A stretch of DNA of 36,390 bases from Bacteroidales bacterium UBA4363 (GTDB taxonomy: Bacteria; Bacteroidota; Bacteroidia; Bacteroidales; Paludibacteraceae), in contig DGSL01000012.1 in the NCBI GenBank assembly GCA_002393965.1, positions 1,788-38,177 on the forward strand, in the 5' to 3' direction. Positions 8,743-16,956 of the stretch are shown one piece after another. Numbering within the stretch: position 1 is the first letter of the stretch; each line of letters starts with the position of its first letter. The position numbers were made by a program, and so were the translations under genes. The notes below the pieces were generated by a model that was not told the DNA's origin, did no database searches, and was given only the letters and a program-made list of their open reading frames with translations.

Positions 8743-9320
8743 TGGCTTTTTTTAAACACGAAACGGCAATTATCGACACCGGCGCCATAGTGGGCGACGG
8801 AACGAAAATATGGCACTTTTCCCATGTCATGGCGGATAGCGTCATTGGCGATGACTGCAACCTCGGACAGAACGTGGTCATCTCTCCACAAGTCAGAATC
8901 GGACGTGGCGTCAAGATACAGAATAACGTCTCTGTCTATTCTGGGGTCATCTGCGAGGACGATGTCTTCCTCGGACCGTCTATGGTCTTTACCAACGTAA
9001 TCAACCCACGATCCTTTATCTCTCGCAAGGATGAGTTCCGCCCGACGGTTCTGCGAAAGGGTTGCTCCATCGGCGCTAATGCGACTGTGGTCTGCGGACA
9101 CGAGATAGGAGCCTACGCCCTTGTCGGTGCGGGAAGTGTCGTGACGCATGATGTCAAACCCTATGCTCTCGTGGTTGGCAACCCCGCACGACAGATAGGG
9201 TGGGTCAGCGAGTACGGACACCGACTCCAGTTCGACGACTCAGGAATCGCTACGTGCCCGGAGTCTCACCAGTGCTACTCCTATGACTCGGCATCTGATT
9301 CCGTGACACGCATCAAGTAA
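8742..9320 (+). CDS. UDP-3-amino-GlcNAcA N-acetyltransferase (WbpD-like)
   Basis: A 192-residue left-handed beta-helix acetyltransferase. Hexapeptide-type repeats run through most of the protein (IVGDGTKIWHFSHV, DCNLGQNVVI, IGRGVKIQNNV, IGANATVVCG, GAGSVVTHDV), with the conserved end VVGNPARQIGWV. This family uses acetyl-CoA to acetylate the 3-amino group of UDP-GlcNAc3NA, the product of the preceding aminotransferase. Its ATG overlaps the aminotransferase stop (TGATG), so the two are probably translationally coupled. The last ~25 residues (CPESHQCYSYD...) extend past the helix. The N-terminal MAFFKHETAIIDTGA is normal for the family. The function is well supported by context and sequence. 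Confidence 0.9.
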   Translation: MAFFKHETAIIDTGAIVGDGTKIWHFSHVMADSVIGDDCNLGQNVVISPQVRIGRGVKIQNNVSVYSGVICEDDVFLGPSMVFTNVINPRSFISRKDEFRPTVLRKGCSIGANATVVCGHEIGAYALVGAGSVVTHDVKPYALVVGNPARQIGWVSEYGHRLQFDDSGIATCPESHQCYSYDSASDSVTRIK

Positions 9321-9390
9321 ACAAGACCTCCGAATCATAAAAAAATCTTTTATTTAGACTAAAAAAAACAAGTATTAAACGTATATATCT

Positions 9391-10419
9391 ATGAAGAAAA
9401 TAAAGTTTGCGGTTATTGGTCTGGGACATATCGGTAAACGACACGCAGAGATGGTGCGCCGTAATCCGGACGCTGAATTGGTCGCTGTGGCGGATATCCT
9501 TCCAAAGGAGAAAACAGGATTTGAAGGCGACGTGCCTTATTTCGCTTCCATCGACGAGTTCCTCGCTGCTGAAGTCAATGCCGATGTCGTTAATATATGT
9601 ACTCCGAACGGCTACCATGCTGATTATGCCGTACGATGCCTGTCGGCTCGCTACCATGTCGTCATCGAAAAACCTATTGCACTGACCAAGGCAGATGCCG
9701 AACGAGTGCTCTATAAGTCTCTCGAGATGTCACGACACGTCTTCTGCGTGATGCAGAACCGCTATTCTCCCCCTTCCGAATGGCTCAAGAGCGTCGTCGA
9801 TCAACGCCTGCTCGGTAATATCCACATGGTGCAACTCAATTGCTACTGGAACCGAGACGACCGCTACTATAAACCAGGCAACTGGCATGGAACGGCAGAC
9901 CTCGACGGTGGGACACTCTTTACGCAGTTCTCTCATTTTATAGATATCATGTATTGGCTCTTTGGCGATATCGAGAATATTCGTGGTAATTTCGCCGATT
10001 TCTCACACCAGAATCTGACCGATTTCGAAGACAGCGGTGTCGTTACCTTCGATTTTGTCAACGGAGGAATGGGCTCTATCAATTACTCGACAGCAGTCTG
10101 GGATACCAATCTCGAATCCTCTATTACTATCGTGGGCGAGAAAGGAACAATCAAGGTGGCTGGACAGTATATGAACGAAGTGGTCTATTGCCATGTACGT
10201 GACTACGAAATGCCGGTACTCGCTCCGTCCAACCCGCCAAATGACTATGGACCATACAAGGGATCTGCTCAGAATCACCACCTCGTCATCGAGAATGTCG
10301 TTGACAAACTCAACGAACAGGGAACCATTACAACCAATGTCCTGGAAGGACTCAAGGTCGTAGATATCATCGAACGAATCTACAAGGTGCGGGATGCTCA
10401 GTGGACCAAGAGCAAGTAA
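9391..10419 (+). CDS. UDP-N-acetyl-glucuronate 3-dehydrogenase (WbpB/WlbA-like)
   Basis: A 342-residue Gfo/Idh/MocA oxidoreductase: Rossmann motif GLGHIGKRH near residue 10, the EKPIAL motif with its conserved lysine near residue 90, and the C-terminal features of the WlbA branch (SINYSTAVWDTNLESS, NDYGPYKGSAQNHH). WlbA/WbpB oxidises UDP-GlcNAcA at C3 and feeds the aminotransferase, so the three enzymes act in the order dehydrogenase, aminotransferase, acetyltransferase although the gene order is different. The 70-base gap before this gene is the largest inside the trio and AT-rich, but no clear promoter consensus is visible there. UDP-GlcNAc 6-dehydrogenase (WbpA) and the 2-epimerase (WbpI) are not in the window. 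Confidence 0.9.
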   Translation: MKKIKFAVIGLGHIGKRHAEMVRRNPDAELVAVADILPKEKTGFEGDVPYFASIDEFLAAEVNADVVNICTPNGYHADYAVRCLSARYHVVIEKPIALTKADAERVLYKSLEMSRHVFCVMQNRYSPPSEWLKSVVDQRLLGNIHMVQLNCYWNRDDRYYKPGNWHGTADLDGGTLFTQFSHFIDIMYWLFGDIENIRGNFADFSHQNLTDFEDSGVVTFDFVNGGMGSINYSTAVWDTNLESSITIVGEKGTIKVAGQYMNEVVYCHVRDYEMPVLAPSNPPNDYGPYKGSAQNHHLVIENVVDKLNEQGTITTNVLEGLKVVDIIERIYKVRDAQWTKSK

Positions 10420-10441
10420 CATGCGGGAAAAAGAACAAAAG

Positions 10442-10472
10442 GGGCAGAGTGCGGTTCCTCCGGACTCTGCCC
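10442..10472 (+). terminator. GC-rich hairpin after the sugar-nucleotide genes
   Basis: GGGCAGAGT (10442-10450) pairs with ACTCTGCCC (10464-10472); an inner CGG/CCG adds three more pairs across a G-G mismatch. There is no T run after it, so it is either an atypical terminator or an RNA processing and stability element at the end of the polysaccharide block. Confidence 0.45.
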
Positions 10473-10539
10473 GTCACTGCCCCAGCTTGTTATAAATAAA
10501 AACTTGACAGACTTTTAATCCGAATCCTCATTAGTTATT

Positions 10540-11016
10540 ATGATACAGCGTATCCAGTCTCTCTACCTCTTTGTGGTGTTCGTCCTGTTCGCCTCCATGA
10601 TTTTCTCGCCTCTGTTGTTTTTGTCGGGCAACGGACTTCTCTACGAGATGGATGCGGCGCATGTCATGCAACTTGACCCTTCATACACCCCCATCGGAGA
10701 ACCGGTGCTCGACACCTATTTTGTGCTGGCTCTGGAAGTGGTAATCGCTTCTGTAGCGCTACTTACTGTTTTTCTGTTCAAAAACCGACGCTTACAGGTT
10801 CGTCTCACCATTTTCAATATAGTGCTCCAACTCGGCTTCTACGCTCTGATGGGAGTCTATCTCTATAGCTTGTTGCACGGCGATGCCGCCTTGCAACTCG
10901 AACGTTGCTCCCTGACCCTTGCTTTCCCTCTTGTCGGTGCCGTCCTTTCTTATCTTGCTCTCAGGGCTATCATACGAGATGAGGTACTCGTGGCTGGACT
11001 TGGACGACTTCGATGA
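10540..11016 (+). CDS. DUF4293 family membrane protein
   Basis: A 158-residue protein with four predicted membrane helices: residues ~8-30 (YLFVVFVLFASMIF), ~65-90, ~92-115, and ~125-142. MIQRIQSLYL at the start and RDEVLVAGLGRLR at the end are typical of DUF4293, a Bacteroidetes family of unknown function, usually beginning MIQRIQ and ending in a short charged tail with RLR. It lies just before the alpha-2-macroglobulin-like gene with a 27-base gap, so the two may be co-transcribed. The 120 bases before it hold the hairpin at 10442-10472 and a TTGACA-like hexamer at 10503-10508, but not a Bacteroidetes promoter consensus. Confidence 0.85.
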   Translation: MIQRIQSLYLFVVFVLFASMIFSPLLFLSGNGLLYEMDAAHVMQLDPSYTPIGEPVLDTYFVLALEVVIASVALLTVFLFKNRRLQVRLTIFNIVLQLGFYALMGVYLYSLLHGDAALQLERCSLTLAFPLVGAVLSYLALRAIIRDEVLVAGLGRLR

Positions 11017-11043
11017 TGCTGATGCCTTTCCTTTTCTGACGCT

Positions 11044-14000
11044 ATGTTCCGATTTCGTTTCCTACTTCTGCTTCTCACGTTCGTTTTCCCGCTTCTGGAT
11101 GCAGGAGCCTCCGATTGCCCGCTCTATCATTCCGTGGCGCAGAGCCCCTATACTTACTATTATCGTATCTCCAATGAGGAAATGGGCGATTTCGTTCGTC
11201 AGCCTCGGTCGGATCGGATCTACCGCCTGTTGCATTCACGTGTCGATTCCTCCCTGACGTCTTCAGGACAACCCGTGCTCCCCGTAGGACATTATGTCAA
11301 AGTCTTTACAAAGGAAAATAAGGTACATGCCGAGGTATTTTCCGTACAACCGTTCTTCCCGTATGTCATGAATAACGGATCCGATCTGATGGTCCGGGTG
11401 CTCGATACACTGGGACATAATATGGATAGGGCAGAGGTGACGGTCGGGAACCGTAAACTCAAATACGACCGTAAGATGCAGGCTTATGTCCTGCCGAATA
11501 GGAGAGAGGTGGGTGTCCTTTCTGTTCGGTCCGGAGACAAGGAGGTCTTCGCTCGCCTGTCTTCCGACGACGAACCGTCCCTTCTCTCCCGATCCATGGT
11601 CATCGGTGAGTCGGAGCAGGAGGACGGATATAGTTTTTTCGCCGTTACCTCTCAACCGAAATACCGGTTGCAGGATACGGTCCGCTTCAAGTTGTTCCTT
11701 CACGATCGAAAAGACCATACAGGGCTGAATGTTCCTATTCGTCTCTCTATCGTTCAGAGAGGAATCGAAAAGGAGGTGGGACGTCTGACGCCTTATGCGC
11801 CTGGACTCTTTCAAGGGACGTTTGTCTTGGACGATACACTCGGTCTCATGGCTGGGGAGAACGTCACTTTCTCTGTGACGTCGGAGAAGGACGCCTCTCT
11901 TCATGCTGTCCGGCATGGGGTGTTCCGTTGCGAGGAGTATTCTCTGCCAAAGGCACGCATCTCACTTCGTGCACCACATTACCATCTTCGTGGCGATTCT
12001 CTCGATCTCTCTGTCCGCGCTACCAACGAGAATGGCTACCCACTGAGGGATGCCGAACTCATGGTGCGTGCGCAGTTCCGTAACGATGCGCCTGTGCTGT
12101 CGTCTCACCGACAGGTCTTTATGCCGAATACCCTATGGGAGAAACGAATCACCCTTCCCTATGATGGCGAGTCCCAGATTCGTATTCCGTGGCAGTGTAT
12201 GCCAGAGGCAAATTTCAATTATACACTATCCGTCGCTCTCCTGAACGGCGATACGGTATGGACGGAGGAATGTCTGCCCGTTACGTACATCTTTCATGAA
12301 CAGACGGTCGAAGCGTCCGTCCTGCGAGACCATGTCCGCTTTTCCTATCGTGAGAACCGTAAGGAACGGCCGGTCATGGCACTTATCCGTGGATTCGATG
12401 TCAATGGCAAACAGGTGACTGAACACGAGGGAGAACTGCCTTTCAATATGAAACTGGATCCCTATGTCAATTTCTATCAGGTCCAGACGGGATCACACCG
12501 ACAGACGATCCGAATGGATTCTACCGCCGATTCGCTCGATATCATCGCTACCCGCAAGCCCTCTGCCGTAGTCTTTGAGTCTCGCAATCCTCGTTCTCTG
12601 CCGTTCAACTGGTTCGTATATCAGGGAAACAAACTCGTCAAGAAAGGATCAGGGACGACTTTCCGAAGTTCATTTCGTAAGGCACTCAACAAGGATTATT
12701 ACTGCACGGTCCAGTATCTATGGGGCGGACGTATCCGACAGCGCGAAGTGGCATCCCCTTTCTTTGAGGATGACCGACTCCATCTTCAGGTGACGCAGAC
12801 TCCGTTCGTCTCTCCGGGACAGGTATCGGATGTGAATATCGTTGCCTTGCAGAAGGATAAGCCCGTGGCAGGCGTCGATATCACCGCTTGGGCTCCCATC
12901 TTTTCGCTTGGCAATGCCTCGCCCGACTATCCTCGAGAACAGCAGAATGAACCGTCCGAACGACGCAAGACGGTGCAGTATCACATCTCCGACGGACCGC
13001 TCGTTCACGAGTTTGAGATGAAACAGCCGGATACGGCGTTCTTCGGACGACTCGACACCATCGAACGCTACCGTTTCCTTTATCCCGACACGCCGTTCTA
13101 TCGTACACGTCTATCGGCTACATTCTCCCAGATCGCCCCGTTCGTCATGCGATCCGGACAACCCGTTCCGGTACATGTTGTCTACATCGACCACCGTCCA
13201 GCCTACCTCTCTTTTGTGACGAACCGACAACCATATTCCTGTCTCGTCGTACCCGGACGACATTCAGTATGGGTGCGGACGGCTGATTTTATGTATGACC
13301 TCGGCATCATTGAGGTTCCGGCTCGGACCAAACTGATTCTATCGCTCGATGCCGACCGTTTCTCCGAGAAGGTTCCTTATACATCGGATCTTACCGATTC
13401 CGAACGTAAGGAATTGCTCTCCTCGCTCATGCCTCTCTCTAGCCAATCCTCTCGCGGACTTGGTGCCTCCTACCTTGTTCAGGGGTACAATGTCTTTAAT
13501 GTGCAGAGCTCTCTCCCCGACAGGGACGGATACCGGATTGTCGGTCCGCTACGCCCGTCTCAGACCTCGTTCCGTCAGGGACGGAAAGGATCGTTGTTCG
13601 ATTTCGAACCGCACAATGCTTATGATGCGACGGCTCCCGATACACTGCGACTGTCGCCATACGATTTCTCTTCCAACCCTTTCTATCAGAAGTTCTCCAC
13701 CACTCCTCCTCAGACTGTTTCCGATAGCGTGTACACCGTTGACCGGCTTCTACAGGAGATAGCAAGGGGCAAGGCACAACGACGTGACAATGCCCGCATC
13801 GACTATCCGTTCTTCCGCCGTCGTCACCTCTACGACGATTCCCTTTCTCGTGTGCTGCTTCATAATGTGGTGTTCCTCGACGACGATTCGGTGCGACACG
13901 TCCCTATGAATTATGTGGCAATGTCACGCGACAGTGTCGTGACGGACCTTTTCAATGCCTCCTCCGTCTGTCTTACTCCTGGTTCTCACGTCCTCTACGC

Positions 14001-15081
14001 ACTCTTCCCAGACCAACGCTATGCAACTCTTGATCTCCACGTACGAAAAGGGTTCTCTTCGGTTCTTCACGATACAGTACTTGTTTCTCCTCCTTCTCCG
14101 CGTAGCCGGACCTATAGTCGGTTCCTTGACCTTCTCGTCCAGACTATCGATACGAATTCCTGGCGAGGATACCGCTCTGAGGTCGCTCAACTCAACCGTC
14201 CTCTCTCGGAAACTCAGGCGTATCTCAATTTCCTGATGACCGAGAAGGATACGGCTTATCACAACGGTCGGATGGTCGGTGGATTCGTGCGCGATGATGC
14301 CAATCAGGCAGTCGCAGGAGCACGCGTCTTTATCAGGGAATATGGTATGACGGTCTTTACCGATTTTTCTGGGTTCTTCTCTTTCCAGCGGAAGGATGAT
14401 CAGCCTGTCACGATACTTATTCAGGCACCACGCAAACGTACCTACGAGTTGTTGTTGCGTCATTCTCGCTATGTCCAGCCAGAACAGAATCTGGACGTTG
14501 TTCTCACCACTTCCTACGATGGTTGGACCGACTACGAGGTTCCTAAACGTTTCATTCCGTATGGCGACACGGTTTCATTGGCCGATTACTCGGATGTGGA
14601 ATCCCTGCGTCAGGAGACTTCCGACGTTTCGATTGTCAAGCGGTCTTCCTCTCGTATCGCTTCCGCATCCTCATTGGTTCCTGTCACGGAAAAAGGGTGG
14701 GAGGTGCGCCCCGTTTATGTCGTTGACGGGGCTGTCGTGAACGATATTGATGACGTGCCGCTTTCTTCTATCCTAAAGATGGAACGACTGCGACGTGCTC
14801 CATCTATCTACGGAGCGCGCGGACGGGAGGGTGGCGTTATTCTTGTTACGACCAACCGCCGACGCGTCTCACCGTCTTCCGTTTCTCTGTCCACGGATTC
14901 TTCGGACGAAACATGTGCTTTCTGGCAACCTCATCTGCGCACCGATAAGGACGGACGAGTCTCTTTTCAGGTTCAATGGCCGGATGGAGTGACTCGTTGG
15001 CGCACGCTCTTCATCGGCGTCAAAGGCTCCCAATCCGCCTCCTATGCCGGCGATGTACTGGTGTCTCCATCCGCAAGATAA
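11044..15081 (+). CDS. Alpha-2-macroglobulin-like protein with carboxypeptidase-regulatory and TonB-plug-like modules
   Basis: A 1345-residue exported protein (signal peptide MFRFRFLLLLLTFVF..., cleavage near Gly-Ala-Ser). Residues ~205-300 resemble MG2 of alpha-2-macroglobulins and ~297-400 MG3 (FRCEEYSLPKARI, RATNENGYPLRDAEL). After ~700 less conserved residues come a carboxypeptidase-regulatory-like domain at ~1075-1140 (GGFVRDDANQAVAGARVFI), a TonB-plug-like segment at ~1221-1275 (VYVVDGAVVNDIDDVP, IYGARGREGGVILVTT) and, at the very end, the opening motif of the A2M domain (CAFWQPHLRTDKDGRVSF, TRWRTLFIGV). There is no thioester motif and no beta-barrel. Similar MG2-plus-plug proteins are known in Bacteroidetes and are of unsettled function. 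It follows DUF4293 by 27 bases and is closed by a terminator. Confidence 0.75.
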   Translation: MFRFRFLLLLLTFVFPLLDAGASDCPLYHSVAQSPYTYYYRISNEEMGDFVRQPRSDRIYRLLHSRVDSSLTSSGQPVLPVGHYVKVFTKENKVHAEVFSVQPFFPYVMNNGSDLMVRVLDTLGHNMDRAEVTVGNRKLKYDRKMQAYVLPNRREVGVLSVRSGDKEVFARLSSDDEPSLLSRSMVIGESEQEDGYSFFAVTSQPKYRLQDTVRFKLFLHDRKDHTGLNVPIRLSIVQRGIEKEVGRLTPYAPGLFQGTFVLDDTLGLMAGENVTFSVTSEKDASLHAVRHGVFRCEEYSLPKARISLRAPHYHLRGDSLDLSVRATNENGYPLRDAELMVRAQFRNDAPVLSSHRQVFMPNTLWEKRITLPYDGESQIRIPWQCMPEANFNYTLSVALLNGDTVWTEECLPVTYIFHEQTVEASVLRDHVRFSYRENRKERPVMALIRGFDVNGKQVTEHEGELPFNMKLDPYVNFYQVQTGSHRQTIRMDSTADSLDIIATRKPSAVVFESRNPRSLPFNWFVYQGNKLVKKGSGTTFRSSFRKALNKDYYCTVQYLWGGRIRQREVASPFFEDDRLHLQVTQTPFVSPGQVSDVNIVALQKDKPVAGVDITAWAPIFSLGNASPDYPREQQNEPSERRKTVQYHISDGPLVHEFEMKQPDTAFFGRLDTIERYRFLYPDTPFYRTRLSATFSQIAPFVMRSGQPVPVHVVYIDHRPAYLSFVTNRQPYSCLVVPGRHSVWVRTADFMYDLGIIEVPARTKLILSLDADRFSEKVPYTSDLTDSERKELLSSLMPLSSQSSRGLGASYLVQGYNVFNVQSSLPDRDGYRIVGPLRPSQTSFRQGRKGSLFDFEPHNAYDATAPDTLRLSPYDFSSNPFYQKFSTTPPQTVSDSVYTVDRLLQEIARGKAQRRDNARIDYPFFRRRHLYDDSLSRVLLHNVVFLDDDSVRHVPMNYVAMSRDSVVTDLFNASSVCLTPGSHVLYALFPDQRYATLDLHVRKGFSSVLHDTVLVSPPSPRSRTYSRFLDLLVQTIDTNSWRGYRSEVAQLNRPLSETQAYLNFLMTEKDTAYHNGRMVGGFVRDDANQAVAGARVFIREYGMTVFTDFSGFFSFQRKDDQPVTILIQAPRKRTYELLLRHSRYVQPEQNLDVVLTTSYDGWTDYEVPKRFIPYGDTVSLADYSDVESLRQETSDVSIVKRSSSRIASASSLVPVTEKGWEVRPVYVVDGAVVNDIDDVPLSSILKMERLRRAPSIYGARGREGGVILVTTNRRRVSPSSVSLSTDSSDETCAFWQPHLRTDKDGRVSFQVQWPDGVTRWRTLFIGVKGSQSASYAGDVLVSPSAR

Positions 15082-15123
15082 GGAGATAGAGTCTCTCTGC
15101 CACTCAAAAAAAGGCTCTTTTCT

Positions 15124-15160
15124 ACGCAGAATGTTTATCGTATTGATATTCTGCGTTTTA
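15124..15160 (+). terminator. Probable terminator after the A2M-like gene
   Basis: ACGCAGAAT (15124-15132) pairs perfectly with ATTCTGCGT (15148-15156), followed by TTTT. It lies 43 bases past the stop codon. The rest of the 305-base gap to higB is AT-rich and contains no convincing gene. Confidence 0.7.
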
Positions 15161-15370
15161 TGAGTTAAACCGTACAAATGAATTTGGGAAATAGAAAGGA
15201 ATTTATCATTCTCATCCCCTTAGTCATTGACAGGTCTTCCACAAACTCGCTCTTCACTCAGAAGAGTATCATCATCTGTTTTGCATTATGCGGTGCAAAG
15301 AAAAACAGAAGAAAAGTTCTAAAAAATAGAAATATTTATCGTTTTTCTTCTGAAATTCAAAATAATTATG

Positions 15371-15378
15371 TAATCTTG
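15371..15378 (+). promoter_or_regulatory. Possible -7 element directly before higB
   Basis: TAATCTTG differs from TAnnTTTG by one base. It ends only eight bases before the higB ATG, so a transcript from it would have almost no leader. No clear -33 box is seen. Confidence 0.35.
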
Positions 15379-15386
15379 CAGCGAAT

Positions 15387-15686
15387 ATGAGAATAGTATC
15401 ACATAGACGATTAGTTGAGTTCTATAGTTCGGAAGGACATGGAGATGCTCAGGCTGCACTTGAACGATGGTATAACATCGCAGAAAAGGCAGAGTGGAAG
15501 AACCTGTCGGATATAAAGGTAGATTTCCCCACAACAGACTACGTTGGAAACCAACATTATGTCTTTGACATCAGGGGCAACAAATATCGTCTGGTAGTGG
15601 TCGTAAAATTCACAATCGGACATATATTCATCCGATTTGTGGGTACACATAGTGAATACGATAAGATTGACGTTTCAGCGATATAA
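15387..15686 (+). CDS. higB: HigB-family toxin (RelE-like mRNA interferase)
   Basis: A 99-residue protein of the HigB_toxin family: MRIVSHRRLVEFYSSEG at the start, an Ala-Leu-x-x-Trp-Tyr helix segment (ALERWYNIAEKAEW), DIKVDFPTTDYVG, the core strand VFDIRGNKYRLVVVV and the end IFIRFVGTHSEYDKID. HigB toxins cleave mRNA, mostly on the ribosome, and are blocked by the HigA antitoxin. The order toxin then antitoxin is usual for higBA. It is flanked by the A2M-like gene and the lrp gene, which run in different directions, so it looks like a small insert between housekeeping genes. The length and motifs are intact, so it is probably functional. Confidence 0.9.
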   Translation: MRIVSHRRLVEFYSSEGHGDAQAALERWYNIAEKAEWKNLSDIKVDFPTTDYVGNQHYVFDIRGNKYRLVVVVKFTIGHIFIRFVGTHSEYDKIDVSAI

Positions 15687-15703
15687 TATAAGGAGGTACA
15701 AAT

Positions 15704-16066
15704 ATGGCAAAGATTACTAAGGAACAATATGAGTTCGCGTTAGCACGGATTGAGGAACTGTTGCCGGTAGTTGATGACAACACGCCTTCCAATGACCGAA
15801 ATGCAGTAGAGTTGACAATGATGTCCGATGTTGTCATAGACTACGAAAAGGAACACTATCCCATTGGCAAACCTACCATAGCCCAATTGATACAGCTTTC
15901 TCTGGATGAGAAGAATATGAGTCAGAAACAATTGGCTACTGAGATTGGGGTTAGTCCTTCACGCATAAGCGACTATGTTTCAGGTAGGGCAGAGCCAACT
16001 CTGAAGATAGCCCGTCTGCTTTGTGTCACTTTAGGGATAACACCAGCTGCTATGTTGGGATATTAA
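15704..16066 (+). CDS. higA: HigA-family antitoxin (XRE helix-turn-helix)
   Basis: A 120-residue protein whose C-terminal ~55 residues are an XRE helix-turn-helix (MSQKQLATEIGVSPSRISDYVSGRAEPTLKIARLL), while the N-terminal ~60 residues (ITKEQYEFALARIEELLP, DRNAVELTMMSDVVIDYEKEHYPIG) are the segment typical of HigA proteins partnered with HigB_toxin. It should neutralise HigB and repress its own promoter. It begins 17 bases after higB with a textbook Shine-Dalgarno sequence AAGGAGGT at 15690-15697, six bases before the ATG; most genes here have weak or no such site, so strong antitoxin translation is favoured. Confidence 0.92.
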   Translation: MAKITKEQYEFALARIEELLPVVDDNTPSNDRNAVELTMMSDVVIDYEKEHYPIGKPTIAQLIQLSLDEKNMSQKQLATEIGVSPSRISDYVSGRAEPTLKIARLLCVTLGITPAAMLGY

Positions 16067-16205
16067 GCTATAAGAAACCTAAAGGGAAAAGAAATACGAT
16101 TATGAACATTCTTTCTCTCGAAACTATGTCGAAGATAGAAGACTGTCTGCATATTTCTATTGTCCCACACAAACTACAAGGTACTTCGGTAGGAGAGAAG
16201 TGACA

Positions 16206-16670
16206 TTATATCGGGATGGCATAGGTCTGCTTCACCTCTTTCAGTACAAAGATCGAGTGAAGCGAACCAATCGCTTCCACTACACCCAGACGGTTCTGTA
16301 CGAAACTCTGGTAATGGTCCATGTCTCGTGCTACGATTTTCAATAAGTAGTCGTAGTCTCCCGATATGTTGTAACAGTCCGTAATCTCTTCAATTTCACT
16401 TACGGCTTTGATGAACATCAACATGTACTCTTTCGAGTGCTGCTTGAGACGGATATTGCAGAATACGGTGATGTCCTGCATCTTCTCGCGGTCCAGGACG
16501 GCGGCATATTTCTTGATGTAGCCCTCCTTTTCCAATGTCTTGATACGTTCAAACACAGGAGTAGGCGACAGATGTACCTGTGCCGCTATCTCTTTCGTGG
16601 TCTGTTTCGAGTCTTCCTGCAGGATGCGGAGAAGTTGACGGTCTGTTTCGTCCAGTTTGTTGTTGTTCAT
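16206..16670 (-). CDS. Lrp/AsnC family transcriptional regulator
   Basis: A 154-residue protein with an N-terminal helix-turn-helix (LDETDRQLLRILQEDSKQTTKEIA, then LSPTPVFERIKTLEKEGYI) and a C-terminal RAM ligand-binding domain (GDYDYLLKIVARDMDHY, IGSLHSIFVLKEVKQ). Lrp-type proteins bind DNA as multimers and respond to amino acids. The frame stays open 41 codons further upstream, but the ATG at 16670 gives the family's normal length and N-terminus. It is divergent from metY-metA across a 286-base gap, which suggests that it controls methionine synthesis; methionine or another amino acid would be the ligand. The pairing fits regulation but does not prove it. Confidence 0.9.
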   Translation of the reverse strand: MNNNKLDETDRQLLRILQEDSKQTTKEIAAQVHLSPTPVFERIKTLEKEGYIKKYAAVLDREKMQDITVFCNIRLKQHSKEYMLMFIKAVSEIEEITDCYNISGDYDYLLKIVARDMDHYQSFVQNRLGVVEAIGSLHSIFVLKEVKQTYAIPI

Positions 16671-16776
16671 TGGGCGCTGGATTTGGTCGGCTGATTTTCC
16701 ACGTTCATATTCCCTTTTAAAGAATAAAGTAGAGAGTTGTTCTATTTTTCTGCTTTTACGCAGGTCTTTGTGGTAA

Positions 16777-16862
16777 ATGCAACCATGTTTCAATGCAATT
16801 TTAGAACTATTTTCCTAAATATGCAACTATTGTGGCAAAATAGTTTGTTTTTGTTAACTTTG
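16777..16862. promoter_or_regulatory. metY promoter with possible Lrp-type operator sites
   Basis: TAACTTTG at 16855-16862 is a full -7 match (TAnnTTTG) for metY. Upstream are three ATGCAA repeats (starting at 16777, 16793 and 16821) and the imperfect palindrome TTAG-N10-CTAA at 16801-16818, which resembles Lrp-type sites. This is a plausible control region between the divergent lrp and metY genes. A small hairpin, ATTGCC/GGCAAT, lies in the metY leader at 16898-16913. Confidence 0.45.
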
Positions 16863-16956
16863 CGATTCCTGTTCGTGGGGTATCGATATGCCTTTATATT
16901 GCCGTTTGGCAATCCGAATCGGAAGATCAGTTTTAAAAAAAATTCTTAGTGAAAAT

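Noticed and set aside
10503..10508. TTGACA hexamer before the DUF4293 gene
   Set aside because: It matches the E. coli -35 box, which Bacteroidetes do not use, and there is no TAnnTTTG element at the right distance.
15178..15390. 70-codon ORF between the A2M-like gene and higB
   Set aside because: AT-rich with no conserved pattern or ribosome site, and it runs into the higB promoter region and start.
16102..16203. 33-codon ORF (MNILSLETMSKIEDCLHISI...) between higA and lrp
   Set aside because: It has no recognisable family, no ribosome site and lies in a 139-base gap; it could be a remnant but cannot be supported as a gene.
16863..16956. SAM riboswitch in the metY leader
   Set aside because: The leader is under 100 bases and shows only a 6-bp hairpin; no S-box or other SAM-sensing motif could be recognised.
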